Shown: positions 1 through 7,344, numbered from the stretch's first letter. The stretch is 12,716 bases of DNA from JBFGWM01 sp041588495 (GCA_041588495.1 JBFGWM010000059.1:1-12716), one strand, 5' to 3'. Translations and numbers: made by a program. The notes: a model not told the origin generated them from the letters alone.

Positions 1-592
1 AACGTCCGGCTTGTATGCTGAAGCGCACCGGGCCGGTCGCGCCGAGGGCCACCACCGCGTCGCTCAGGGCTTCGCCATTGGCGTAGAGGAAGCAGCGCTC
101 GAGCTGGCTGTCGTCGGCGGCGAAGCCGCCCATGACCGGAAAGTCGGCCTCTTCGCCGATGACTTTCTCAATCGCCGAGGCATCCGCGCGGAAGTCGGAG
201 AACAGGACCACGAAGGCTGGCTTGTCGGGGCCCAGTGCGTTCTTCACGTCCTCCAGCACCTTGCGGGTGGCGGCAGCGGGGTCGGCGCCGCCCCCGCTGG
301 CGTGGGCGACGTGCCAGCGGACCTCGCCGCCCGAGTTGAGGCCGAGGGCGGCGGCGCCGTTTTCGCTCGCGCCCGAGGTCTCGTAGTAGCCGTCGCCACT
401 GTTGCCGATGATCAGGACGTCCTCGTTGTCGACGCCTTCAGCGATGCCTTCCAGCAGTTCGGGAGAGCCCTCGTACTGGACGGTGGAGAACAGGAACACC
501 ACTTCGGGATGCATGTCCTCGAGTGCGCTGCCCAGTTCCAGGCCCGCGCGGTACGGGTCGGCAGCGTTGGTCGCCGCGGAAACGGCCTGCAT
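1..592 (-). CDS. FIST-domain sensory protein, N-terminal part (3' end beyond window)
   Basis: The minus-strand frame opens with ATG at 592, preceded by GGAGGAG at good spacing, and stays open for 197 codons to the left edge, so the C-terminus is missing. The product resembles the FIST N-terminal domain (FIST_N), a ligand-sensing module believed to bind small molecules and often linked to signalling proteins. Visible family-like blocks are alternating beta/alpha segments HPEVVFLFST (28-37), DVLIIGNSGDGYY (58-70) and PAFVVLFSDF (125-134), followed by the typical FPVMGGFAADD (151-161). No signal peptide or membrane segment is seen, so it should be cytoplasmic. It lies 165 nt downstream of the MscS gene on the same strand and may have its own promoter in that AT-rich gap. 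FIST_N is my family call from pattern memory; the output domain, if any, cannot be seen. Confidence 0.75.
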   Translation of the reverse strand, partial: MQAVSAATNAADPYRAGLELGSALEDMHPEVVFLFSTVQYEGSPELLEGIAEGVDNEDVLIIGNSGDGYYETSGASENGAAALGLNSGGEVRWHVAHASGGGADPAAATRKVLEDVKNALGPDKPAFVVLFSDFRADASAIEKVIGEEADFPVMGGFAADDSQLERCFLYANGEALSDAVVALGATGPVRFSIQAGR

Positions 593-757
593 GGGGGTGC
601 TCCTCCGAGTGGGAAAAAATAGGGTGTGTATGTATAAAAAATATACTCCACGCGGCCGACTCAGACCGACTGGTCGTTCATTTCTGTCGGAGGCGGTCAC
701 CGGGGTCAGGCGATGTAGCGGATTCCGTGTTGCCGCGGATGGCGGCGTAACGGCCGC
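593..757. other. Intergenic region upstream of the FIST gene
   Basis: The gap between the MscS stop and the FIST start holds no supported gene. Near the MscS end is a small GCCGC/GCGGC hairpin (732-746, loop of five) without a T-run on either side, so it is at best a weak terminator. The part next to the FIST gene (611-648) is strikingly AT-rich for this genome and includes a palindrome described separately. Confidence 0.5.
632..646 (-). promoter_or_regulatory. AT-rich inverted repeat in the FIST leader (possible promoter/operator)
   Basis: GTATA-AAAAA-TATAC is a perfect 5-bp inverted repeat around five A/T pairs, 40 nt before the FIST start codon. On the minus strand it contains TATACA, a possible -10 element, but I find no convincing -35 hexamer at 16-18 nt. 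It could be a promoter core, a regulator site, or both. The call rests on the contrast with the GC-rich surroundings and on position. Confidence 0.35.
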
Positions 758-1828
758 TCAGGACTTCTTGCTTTCGGCGGCGGCATCGCGGGCCTGCAGC
801 ACCTGCGCATAGCGCTCGTGGCGACGGTGCATCTTTTTCAACTGCGCTTCCAGTTGCTCGCGCTCGTGGCCTTTCTGGGCATCGCGGATGACCTTCTCGA
901 GGTCGCGGATCTCCTTGGCCAGTTCGTCCACCTGGCCGCGCAACTGCTCGGTGGAGGCTGCCTCCTCGGCCTTGTCGAAGACCAGGTTTTCCGGCGCCGG
1001 GGCCCCGTTTTCCGCCTCGGGTTCGGTCTTGCGCGGCACCGGCGGGATGAACTGCCGGTCCGGGTCGAAGGCGCGGGTGTTCATGAAGTTGGGCGACACG
1101 ATCTCGATGCCGGCGGCGTGGAGATGATCGAGGATCAGCGCGCGCAGGCGGGAGCGCGCACTGAGCAACTGGGTGGGCTCCGGGAGCATGCCGGCGGCAC
1201 GGTAGCTGATGGAGAAGTCGCCCAGCTCGATGATCTGCACGAAGCCGTCCTGCAGCCCGGCTTCCACGGTGGCCTCGAGCAGGAGCGGTTCCACTGCGTG
1301 GCGCGGCACGTCGTAGCCCAGGGACAGGCTGGCCGACACGATGGTGCCCTCGGCATGCACCACCTTCACCGGGTTGGTGACCACGAACAGGTTGGGGAGG
1401 GTGGTCAGGTCGCGGTCCTCGGTCTGGATTTCGACGTGGAGCAGGCCGCGGTCCGAGACGCGCCCGAAGTGCTCTCCGACCTGGATGAAATCCCCCGCTT
1501 TGAAACTGCGCAGGCTGCCCAGCATGATGCCGGCCATGATGTTGCCGACGAAGGTGGTCGAGGCGAGGGCGATCATGGCGCTGAGCAGGATGCCGATCAG
1601 GCTGAGAATCTGGCCGCGCAGCACCTCGCTGATGGGCAGGCTGACCACCACCAGCAGCATCGCGCAGAAGCCGAGGCCGAGCATGGAGACCTGGCGTCGC
1701 TGGCGGCTGCCGGGGGCATTGCCGTAGTGGCGTTCCAGCAGCCCGTTGACCAGGGCGAGGAACAGGATCGCGCCCGTCAGCACCAGGGCCGGATTGATCC
1801 AGGCCTGCAGTTGTTCGAGGGTCTCCAT
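758..1828 (-). CDS. MscS-family mechanosensitive ion channel with C-terminal coiled coil
   Basis: A 356-residue inner-membrane channel expected to open under membrane tension and release solutes during hypo-osmotic shock. Three hydrophobic segments lie at about 13-31, 49-66 and 73-106; the third is the pore helix, continuing into GSLRSFKAGDFIQVG (104-118), the hallmark junction of pore helix and beta domain. LTTLPNLFVV (141-150) matches the beta-domain 'IPN' region, and IEIVSPNF (241-248) the end of the cytoplasmic domain. Beyond the usual MscS core (E. coli MscS has 286 residues), a linker rich in P/E (262-285) leads to a charged heptad-like helix at about 292-345. The ATG at 1826-1828 has AGGAG seven bases upstream. 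It is divergent from the binding-protein cluster and upstream of the FIST gene on the same strand. Subtype and conductance cannot be read from sequence. Confidence 0.9.
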   Translation of the reverse strand: METLEQLQAWINPALVLTGAILFLALVNGLLERHYGNAPGSRQRRQVSMLGLGFCAMLLVVVSLPISEVLRGQILSLIGILLSAMIALASTTFVGNIMAGIMLGSLRSFKAGDFIQVGEHFGRVSDRGLLHVEIQTEDRDLTTLPNLFVVTNPVKVVHAEGTIVSASLSLGYDVPRHAVEPLLLEATVEAGLQDGFVQIIELGDFSISYRAAGMLPEPTQLLSARSRLRALILDHLHAAGIEIVSPNFMNTRAFDPDRQFIPPVPRKTEPEAENGAPAPENLVFDKAEEAASTEQLRGQVDELAKEIRDLEKVIRDAQKGHEREQLEAQLKKMHRRHERYAQVLQARDAAAESKKS

Positions 1829-2043
1829 GTCGATGCTCCTGGCCTGTGCCGAAACCGGCTCCGTGGCGTCGTGGGCCGCTGCGGGCCTTCTCCGCCGGGA
1901 TGTCCAACCGGGGCGGCCCGGGTTTCAGTTTAGAGGCTCGTGGCGCCGGGCGCCGGTGTGCGCGCGGTCCTTCATGCCACGGCTTGCGCCACGGCTGCGA
2001 ACAACCCTGTCTGATAGACGAATTCCGGCCATGTGCTTAACTC
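1829..2043. other. Divergent intergenic region between the MscS gene and the binding-protein cluster
   Basis: These 215 nt must carry the promoters of both divergent units, but no pair of consensus -35/-10 hexamers is convincing. Visible structure includes an imperfect hairpin AACCGGG/CCCGGGTT with one bulge at 1906-1924, a GGCGC/GCGCC stem at 1942-1954, and a 9-bp direct repeat GCCACGGCT at 1976-1984 and 1988-1996. The repeat offset of 12 bp is near one helical turn and could mark tandem protein binding, which is inference. No ORF in the gap is supported. Confidence 0.5.
1976..1996. repeat. 9-bp direct repeat in the divergent promoter region
   Basis: GCCACGGCT occurs twice, starting at 1976 and 1988. 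It sits 48-68 bases before the annotated start of the GlpV-like gene, where an activator site would be plausible. There are only two copies and no known motif is matched. Confidence 0.4.
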
Positions 2044-3810
2044 ATGCTTGGACATTTGTCCGGGAAAATGATGGAAAATCCGGTGCCTGACTCATTGGTT
2101 CCGCGGGCGGCGTTGGCGCTTTGCGCGGGCCTGCTTGCGAGCCTTGCAACATTCGCGGTCCACGCGGACATGGCGGCGGCCAGGAAGTGGCTGGACAAGG
2201 AGTTCACCGTGTCCACCCTGTCGCGGGCCGAACAGCTCCGCGAGCTGGAGTGGTTCGTGAACGCGGCCAAACCCTTCCAGGGCATGTCGGTGCGGGTGGT
2301 GTCCGAACGCATCGACACCCACTGGTACGAGGCCACCGTCCTGGCGCCTGCATTCACCGAGATCACCGGGATCAAGGTGGTGCACGAGCTCACCGGCGAG
2401 GACGACGTGATCCGCAAGATCCAGACGCAGATGGATCTTGGCATCAGCCTGTATGACGCCTACATCAACGACAGCGACCTGATCGGCACCCATTACCGCA
2501 GCGGCGCGGTGGTGCCGCTGTCCGACTTCATGACGGGCGAGGGCCAGGTGGTGACCCTGCCCACCCTGGATATCGACGATTTCATCGGCATCAGTTTCAC
2601 CACCGGCCCCGACGGCAAGCTCTACCAGCTCCCTGACCAGCAGTTCGCCAACCTGTACTGGTACCGGCACGACTGGTTCTCGCGGCCGGACCTGCGCAAG
2701 CAGTTCAAGGAACGCTACGGTTACGAACTCGGGGTGCCACGCAACTGGTCCGCCTACGAGGACATCGCGGATTTCTTCACCAACCACGTGAAAAACCTCG
2801 ATGGCCAGCGGGTGTACGGGCACATGGATTACGGGCGCAAGGATCCGTCCCTGGGCTGGCGCTTTTCCGACGCCTGGCTGTCGATGGCGGGCGCCGGCGA
2901 CAAGGGCATCCCCAACGGCCTGCCGGTGGACGAGTGGGGCATCCGCAATGTCGACTGCCACCCGGTGGGGGCGAGCGTCAGCCGTGGCGGGGCAGCCAAC
3001 AGTCCGGCCGCGATCTATGCCCTGCGCAAGTTCGTCGAGTGGCTCGACAAGTACGCGCCGCCGGAAGCCAGGAACATGAACTTCACCGAGGCCGGCGCGG
3101 TTCCCGGCGAGGGCTACATCGCGCAGCAGATCTTCTGGTACACCGCGTTCACCGCGGCGCTGACCCGGCCGGGGCTGCCGGTGGTCAACAAGGACGGCAC
3201 GCCGAAGTGGCGCATGGCGCCGTCGCCACACGGGCCTTACTGGGAGAAGGGCATGAAGCTGGGTTACCAGGACGCCGGCTCGTGGACCTTCCTGAAGAGC
3301 ACGCCCCTGCAGCGGCGCATGGCCGCATGGCTATATGCCCAGTTCGTGGTCTCCAAGACCGTGTCCCTGCGCAAGACCGATGTCGGTCTTACCCCGATCC
3401 GCGAGTCGGATATCCAGTCGAAGTACATGACCCAGCGCGCACCGCACCTGGGCGGCCTGGTGGAGTTTTACCGTAGTCCGGCCCGCACCCTGTGGTCGCC
3501 GACCGGGATCAACGTGCCGGACTATCCGCGCCTGTCCAGCCTGTGGTGGGAACATGTCAGCATGGCGGTCTCGCGCCAGTTGACGCCCAAGGGCGCCATG
3601 GACCGCATGGCCGAGCGCATGGACGAGACCCTGCAGGAGATCGCCGCCGAGGGTCAGGAGCGCTGCGAGCCCCGTCTCGCGCAACGGGCGCGACCCGACT
3701 ACTGGCTGAATGCGCCGGGCGCCCCGAAACGACGGCTCGCGAACGAGAAGCCCCCGGGGGAGACCTGGAGTTACGAGGAGTCGCTGAAGGGGTTCGAATG
3801 GGATCAGTAA
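2044..3810 (+). CDS. GlpV-like extracellular solute-binding protein (putative glycerol/polyol ABC binding protein)
   Basis: A 588-residue periplasmic binding protein. Its hydrophobic signal sequence (about 20-41) should be cut after VHA (39-41). The mature part closely follows what I recall of rhizobial GlpV, the glycerol-binding component of an ABC importer: AFTEITGIKV (103-112), YINDSDLIGTHYR (140-152), LPDQQFANLYWYR (196-208), the block 258-286, WRMAPSPHG (389-397), GYQDAGSWT (407-415) and LVEFYRSPA (472-480). The mature chain has two cysteines (305, 541), possibly a disulfide. Full length is usual for the family. In known systems glpV sits with permease and ATPase genes; here none follow, and the next gene is another binding protein. 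The start is uncertain: ATG 2044 has no Shine-Dalgarno, while ATG 2068 or 2071 follow a weak GGGAAA and still keep the signal peptide. The ligand is inferred from similarity only. Confidence 0.85.
   Translation: MLGHLSGKMMENPVPDSLVPRAALALCAGLLASLATFAVHADMAAARKWLDKEFTVSTLSRAEQLRELEWFVNAAKPFQGMSVRVVSERIDTHWYEATVLAPAFTEITGIKVVHELTGEDDVIRKIQTQMDLGISLYDAYINDSDLIGTHYRSGAVVPLSDFMTGEGQVVTLPTLDIDDFIGISFTTGPDGKLYQLPDQQFANLYWYRHDWFSRPDLRKQFKERYGYELGVPRNWSAYEDIADFFTNHVKNLDGQRVYGHMDYGRKDPSLGWRFSDAWLSMAGAGDKGIPNGLPVDEWGIRNVDCHPVGASVSRGGAANSPAAIYALRKFVEWLDKYAPPEARNMNFTEAGAVPGEGYIAQQIFWYTAFTAALTRPGLPVVNKDGTPKWRMAPSPHGPYWEKGMKLGYQDAGSWTFLKSTPLQRRMAAWLYAQFVVSKTVSLRKTDVGLTPIRESDIQSKYMTQRAPHLGGLVEFYRSPARTLWSPTGINVPDYPRLSSLWWEHVSMAVSRQLTPKGAMDRMAERMDETLQEIAAEGQERCEPRLAQRARPDYWLNAPGAPKRRLANEKPPGETWSYEESLKGFEWDQ
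2050..2061. promoter_or_regulatory. GGACA-TT-TGTCC palindrome at the start of the GlpV-like gene
   Basis: A perfect 5-2-5 inverted repeat lies immediately before the alternative start codons at 2068 and 2071. If one of those is the true start, the palindrome is in the untranslated leader, where it could act as an operator or shape initiation. The short length makes chance occurrence possible. Confidence 0.3.
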
Positions 3811-4550
3811 CGCGGAGGGGAACGCGGGGCCGGGCCTGCGCCACGCTGTTGGCGGCGTGGTGCGGTGTCGCCGTGGCGGCCCCGGCAACGGCGCTGCAAT
3901 TGATGACCGAGGAGCTGCCACCGTACTCGTTCAAGTCCAACAACCGGGTCGACGGGCTCAGCATCGAGATCATCACCGAGTTGTTCAAGCGCGCCGGCGT
4001 GAGTTTCGACATCCGCCTGGTGCCGCTGCGGCGTGCCCTGGCCACGGTGGAGGCCGAGGCCGATTCCTGCGTGTTTCCCCTGGAGCGTTCCCAGGAACGC
4101 GAGGCGCGCTTCGCCTGGGTGAGCCCGCTGCTGATCACCCAGTCCGCTTTCTACTCGAGCACCGGGCGTGACCTCCGCGTGCGCAGTCTCGCCGATGCCC
4201 GTGACCTGTCGGTCGGCACCTACGGCGGCAGTGCGCTGCACGAGTACCTGGTGACCTTCAATTACTCGGCGCTGCAGATCGCCCGCGAGGAACTGCTGAA
4301 CGCGCGCAAGCTGCAGGCGGGGCGCATCGACCTGTGGGCCACGGACACCATTTCCGGCGAGTACTTCGCGCGGCGGGCAGGGATTGCCGACCTGCGCGAG
4401 CAGCTGGTGTTCATGACCACCCTGCGCGGGATCGCCTGTAACCCGTCCATTTCATCGGCCATCCTGCGCTCACTGCGTCACGAGTTGAAGAAGATGCACC
4501 TCGAGGGCCGGGTCACCCACATCATGAACAGCTACCGATTCGACCGGTAA
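3798..4550 (+). CDS. Family-3 periplasmic solute-binding protein (amino-acid-binding type fold)
   Basis: A 250-residue secreted protein. A signal peptide covers about 1-32, with cleavage expected after ATA (30-32). The mature chain has the family-3 solute-binding layout: LMTEELPPYSF (35-45) as first strand and ligand loop, GLSIEIITELFKRAGV (53-68), the Arg-bearing stretch ERSQEREARFAWVSPLL (96-112), LSVGTYGGSALHEYL (137-151) at the hinge into lobe 2, and GRIDLWATDT (175-184). Two mature cysteines (91, 214) could pair. ATG 3798 overlaps the end of the GlpV-like gene by 13 nt and has GAAGGGG just upstream inside that gene, which suggests translational coupling. A longer open frame to the left is rejected because it is out of phase with the GlpV-like gene. 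No permease is adjacent, so this may be an orphan binding protein or a sensor partner; the ligand is unknown. Confidence 0.85.
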   Translation: MGSVTRRGTRGRACATLLAAWCGVAVAAPATALQLMTEELPPYSFKSNNRVDGLSIEIITELFKRAGVSFDIRLVPLRRALATVEAEADSCVFPLERSQEREARFAWVSPLLITQSAFYSSTGRDLRVRSLADARDLSVGTYGGSALHEYLVTFNYSALQIAREELLNARKLQAGRIDLWATDTISGEYFARRAGIADLREQLVFMTTLRGIACNPSISSAILRSLRHELKKMHLEGRVTHIMNSYRFDR

Positions 4551-4610
4551 CCGGGAACCGCCGGGACCACGCGCCGTCCGCGCACGGTCCGGCACCAGGG
4601 AGGAACCATC

Positions 4611-6137
4611 ATGCGCAGGGAACACGCCCCAAACCCCGTCCGCTCCGCCACCGGCGCACGTGCCGGCGCTTTCATGTCCCCGCTACTGGTCAGTGGCATG
4701 CTGCTCGGCCTGGCGCCGGTCGCGATCGCCGCCACGCCGTCGGTCGACCAGTTGTACGAGATGGTCAAGCAGCTGCAGGCCAACCAGGAACAATTACTGA
4801 AACGCCTCGATCGCGCCGAGCACGAGGCGCGTACCGCGCAGACCGAACTCGAGCGTACGCGCGCGGAACTGGCGCGGGTGCGCGGCGCCACGCCGGCCGC
4901 GGAGTCCGCCATGGCGCCGGTGGTGGCGCCCGACCCGGACCTGCCGGGTATCGTCATCGGCCAGCGTGACGGCTGGGCCGCGTCCTTCGATGGCCGGGTC
5001 AACGCGTTCATGGCGAGTATCTCCGGCGACGCGCCGCCCACCGGCGCCAACACCGACGGCGTGGTGATCACCGGCGACACCCTGGAGAGCGATATCGACT
5101 CGTTCCGCGTGCGCACCGGGTTCAACCCCTCGGCCCTCGGCCTCAACCTGCGCGCACCGGACTACGAGGGCAACCGCATCCAGGCGCGCCTCGGCCTGTA
5201 CCCGTCGATCCAGAACAACAACCTCAAGAACGGGCGCACCGACCTCGACGTCCGCGAGGTGTACTTTGCGATCTCCCGGGAGGACTGGGGTGAACTGCTG
5301 TTCGGCCGCGCCCTCAGCCTGTACCAGCGCCAGCACGTGATCCTCGACATGGAGGGCATCGGCGTCGGCGCCACGGGCGCGCGCGGCAACGGCACCACGG
5401 CGGGCCGTGTCGGCTTCGGCTACCTGTACAACAATTTCGCCCCGTCGTTCCGCTACACCACGCCCAACATGAACGGCGTGCAGATCAGTGTCGGCCTCTA
5501 CGATCCCAGCGAGATCCGCGGGCCGGAGATCACCGTGGGCGCGGGTAACAATGTCACCGCCGACGTCACCGACGTGCCCCGCATCGAGACCGAGCTGACC
5601 TGGGAACTGCACCCGACCAACGACAGCCGCCTGCTGCTGTTCGGCAGCGGCCTGTGGCAGAAAGCGGAGTTCGACACCAACCCGGCGCTGCTCGGCGGCG
5701 CCCGCGGGAACGAGTCGGTGACCGCCTGGGGTCTCGGTTACGGCGCTCACCTGCAGGTCGCGGACTGGGACCTGGCCCTCGCCGGGTATGACGGCCAGGC
5801 CCTGGGCACCAGCGGCATGCTCGACGGCAACGCGCTGGACGCGTCCGGGGCGGAGCGCGACCACGACGGCTGGTACGCGCAGTACCGGTATCACTTCACC
5901 CCGCGCTTCGGATCCGGCGTGGCCTGGGGCGTGAGCAAGGCCTCGGAAACCGCGTTTGACCGTTCCAGCGGACGTTCCTACATCGAGGAGCAGAAGAACT
6001 GGAGCGCCATGGGCTGGTTCCGCCTGACCGACTACGTCACCTTCATGGCGCAGTACACGGACGCCACCACCGGCTACACGCAGAGTCCCGACCAGGACAA
6101 CGAACTGTTCGCCATCGGCGCCATCCTGTCCTGGTAA
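4611..6137 (+). CDS. Outer-membrane porin with N-terminal coiled coil (DcaP/OprP-like type)
   Basis: A 508-residue precursor. The N-terminus is long (positive/polar 1-20, hydrophobic 21-40), with cleavage expected after AIA (38-40). Residues 45-92 form a heptad-like charged helix (DQLYEMVKQLQANQEQLLK onward), as in DcaP-like and some phosphate-selective porins, where it forms a periplasmic trimeric stalk. From about 121 to the end, alternating aromatic and polar residues with recurrent Gly/Tyr indicate a beta barrel; VREVYFAI (222-229) and LLFGRALSLY (235-244) are porin-like. The chain ends ...AIGAILSW, with a terminal aromatic residue as barrel-assembly signals require, although Trp rather than the more common Phe. 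GGGAGGAA lies at good spacing before ATG 4611. It lies 60 nt after the family-3 binding protein gene with no terminator seen, so it is probably co-transcribed and supplies solutes to the two periplasmic proteins. The subfamily is inference. Confidence 0.85.
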   Translation: MRREHAPNPVRSATGARAGAFMSPLLVSGMLLGLAPVAIAATPSVDQLYEMVKQLQANQEQLLKRLDRAEHEARTAQTELERTRAELARVRGATPAAESAMAPVVAPDPDLPGIVIGQRDGWAASFDGRVNAFMASISGDAPPTGANTDGVVITGDTLESDIDSFRVRTGFNPSALGLNLRAPDYEGNRIQARLGLYPSIQNNNLKNGRTDLDVREVYFAISREDWGELLFGRALSLYQRQHVILDMEGIGVGATGARGNGTTAGRVGFGYLYNNFAPSFRYTTPNMNGVQISVGLYDPSEIRGPEITVGAGNNVTADVTDVPRIETELTWELHPTNDSRLLLFGSGLWQKAEFDTNPALLGGARGNESVTAWGLGYGAHLQVADWDLALAGYDGQALGTSGMLDGNALDASGAERDHDGWYAQYRYHFTPRFGSGVAWGVSKASETAFDRSSGRSYIEEQKNWSAMGWFRLTDYVTFMAQYTDATTGYTQSPDQDNELFAIGAILSW

Positions 6138-6152
6138 TCCGCAGCCTGCAGT

Positions 6153-6180
6153 GCTTCCGGTGCGCCCCGCGCCGGAAAGC
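6153..6180 (+). terminator. GC-rich hairpin after the porin gene
   Basis: The arms GCTTCCGG-TGCG and CGC-GCCGGAAAGC pair over about 12 bp around a CCC loop, with one bulged A and one G-T wobble. It starts 16 nt after the porin stop. No T-run follows, so it may be a Rho-assisted stop or a 3'-end RNA stabiliser rather than a classical intrinsic terminator. Confidence 0.45.
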
Positions 6181-6209
6181 GTTCGTGCACCGGATCAGTG
6201 CGCGACGAC

Positions 6210-6215
6210 TATATT
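6210..6215 (+). promoter_or_regulatory. Possible -10 element before the LOG gene
   Basis: TATATT, in an otherwise GC-rich 106-nt gap, lies 29 bases before the LOG start codon. No good -35 hexamer is seen at 16-18 nt. A promoter somewhere here is likely because a strong hairpin separates this gene from the porin. Confidence 0.3.
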
Positions 6216-6243
6216 GAGTCGAGGATCGCGGAATCGGAAGCCC

Positions 6244-7296
6244 ATGGACACCGGACTCGAAAAACACTGGCGCACCAGCCAACCCGCCCTTGGCGAGAAA
6301 ATCGAGGAGCTGCTCGCCGTCTCCGGTGGGGCGGACAGCGGCAACGTGAGCCTGTACCGGGAGATGCTCTGGTCCCTGATGCGCATGGTGCAGGGGAATG
6401 CCGATCGCTGGGACGTGAAGATCACCACCCATGCCCTGCGCGAACTGGAGCGGGCGTTCTCGACCCTGGCCCAGTTCAAGCGCCGTCGCAAGGTGACCAT
6501 CTTCGGTTCCGCGCGGGTCAAACCCTCGGATCGCCAGTACGAACTGGCGCGCCGGCTCGGCGCGTTGCTGGCCCGCGACGACTTCATGGTGATCACCGGG
6601 GCCGGTCCCGGCATCATGGAGGCGGCCAACGCCGGCGCCGGACCCGACAACAGCATCGGCCTGAACATCAACCTGCCGTTCGAGCAGGAGGCCAATACCA
6701 TCATGCAGGGCAGTCCCGGCCTGCTGGAGTTCAAGTATTTCTTCACCCGCAAGCTGTTCTTCGTCAAGGAGGCCGACGCGGTGGTGCTGTTCCCGGGCGG
6801 GTTCGGCACCCTCGACGAGGCCATGGAACTGCTCACCCTGGTGCAGACCGGCAAGAGCCCGCTGATCCCGATCATCCTGATGGAGGAGCCGGGTGGCACC
6901 TACTGGGAACACTGGCGGGAATTCGTCAGCCGCGACCTGCTGGGGAATGGCTACATTTCGCCTCACGACCTGTCGCTGTTGCGCTTCGCCAACGATTCCG
7001 CCGAGGTCTGCGCGGAGATTGAAGCGTTCTACTCGAACTTCCATTCCGCGCGCTGGGTGGGCGAGGAACTGCGCCTGCGCATGAACCGCGCCCTGCCGGA
7101 GTCCTTCGTGGATGATCTAAACCATTCGTTCAGTGATATCTGCGAGGGCAGCATCCGCCTGACCGGCGAGCACGTCGAGGAGGCCGACGAGCCGGAGCTG
7201 CGTAACCTGCCGCGCCTGGCATTCCGTTTCAACCATCACGATTACGGTCGACTGCGCCAGCTGATCGACGCCATCAATTCCGGTTCCGTGGACTGA
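6244..7296 (+). CDS. LOG-family Rossmann-fold protein (TIGR00730-like, nucleotide 5'-monophosphate phosphoribohydrolase type)
   Basis: A 350-residue soluble protein. The central part has the LOG (lysine decarboxylase-like) Rossmann fold: VTIFGSAR (84-91), GAGPGIMEAANAGA (119-132) and the signature PGGFGTLDE (184-192), whose Gly-rich loop and Glu are the phosphate and catalytic elements in cytokinin-activating LOG enzymes and the bacterial PpnN nucleosidase. Such enzymes release a base from a nucleoside 5'-monophosphate. It has an N-terminal extension of about 80 residues and a C-terminal one of about 80-90 compared with short LOG proteins (about 180-200 residues), placing it among the larger bacterial forms. 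ATG 6244 was chosen because the conserved sequence begins soon after it and upstream codons read into the hairpin after the porin; its Shine-Dalgarno (GGAAG, close spacing) is mediocre. The substrate is inferred from the family only. Confidence 0.85.
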   Translation: MDTGLEKHWRTSQPALGEKIEELLAVSGGADSGNVSLYREMLWSLMRMVQGNADRWDVKITTHALRELERAFSTLAQFKRRRKVTIFGSARVKPSDRQYELARRLGALLARDDFMVITGAGPGIMEAANAGAGPDNSIGLNINLPFEQEANTIMQGSPGLLEFKYFFTRKLFFVKEADAVVLFPGGFGTLDEAMELLTLVQTGKSPLIPIILMEEPGGTYWEHWREFVSRDLLGNGYISPHDLSLLRFANDSAEVCAEIEAFYSNFHSARWVGEELRLRMNRALPESFVDDLNHSFSDICEGSIRLTGEHVEEADEPELRNLPRLAFRFNHHDYGRLRQLIDAINSGSVD

Positions 7297-7316
7297 AGCA
7301 GCCGCGGAACCACGGT

Positions 7317-7344
7317 TCGACAGCCCCCGCAAACGGATTACACT
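7317..7344 (+). promoter_or_regulatory. Possible sigma-70 promoter for the small membrane protein
   Basis: TCGACA (7317-7322) and TACACT (7339-7344) are separated by 16 nt and match the -35 and -10 consensus at 5 and 4 of 6 positions. A transcript starting near 7351 would have a leader of about 107 nt that includes the stem-loop at 7382-7402. Confidence 0.4.

Noticed and set aside
1906..1925. Intrinsic terminator in the gap upstream of the GlpV-like gene
   Set aside because: The hairpin is followed by TTT on the plus strand, but no plus-strand gene lies before it and on the minus strand it is upstream of the MscS gene, so a terminator role has no client in this window.
818..1933. Long plus-strand open frame opposite the MscS gene
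   Set aside because: Composition is His/Gln/Ala/Gly-rich without domain motifs; it is the expected antisense shadow in GC-rich coding DNA, and the minus strand encodes a clear channel.
3492..3797. N-terminal extension of the family-3 binding protein
   Set aside because: The extension would lie entirely within the GlpV-like gene in another phase and would bury the signal peptide; ATG 3798 has a good ribosome site.
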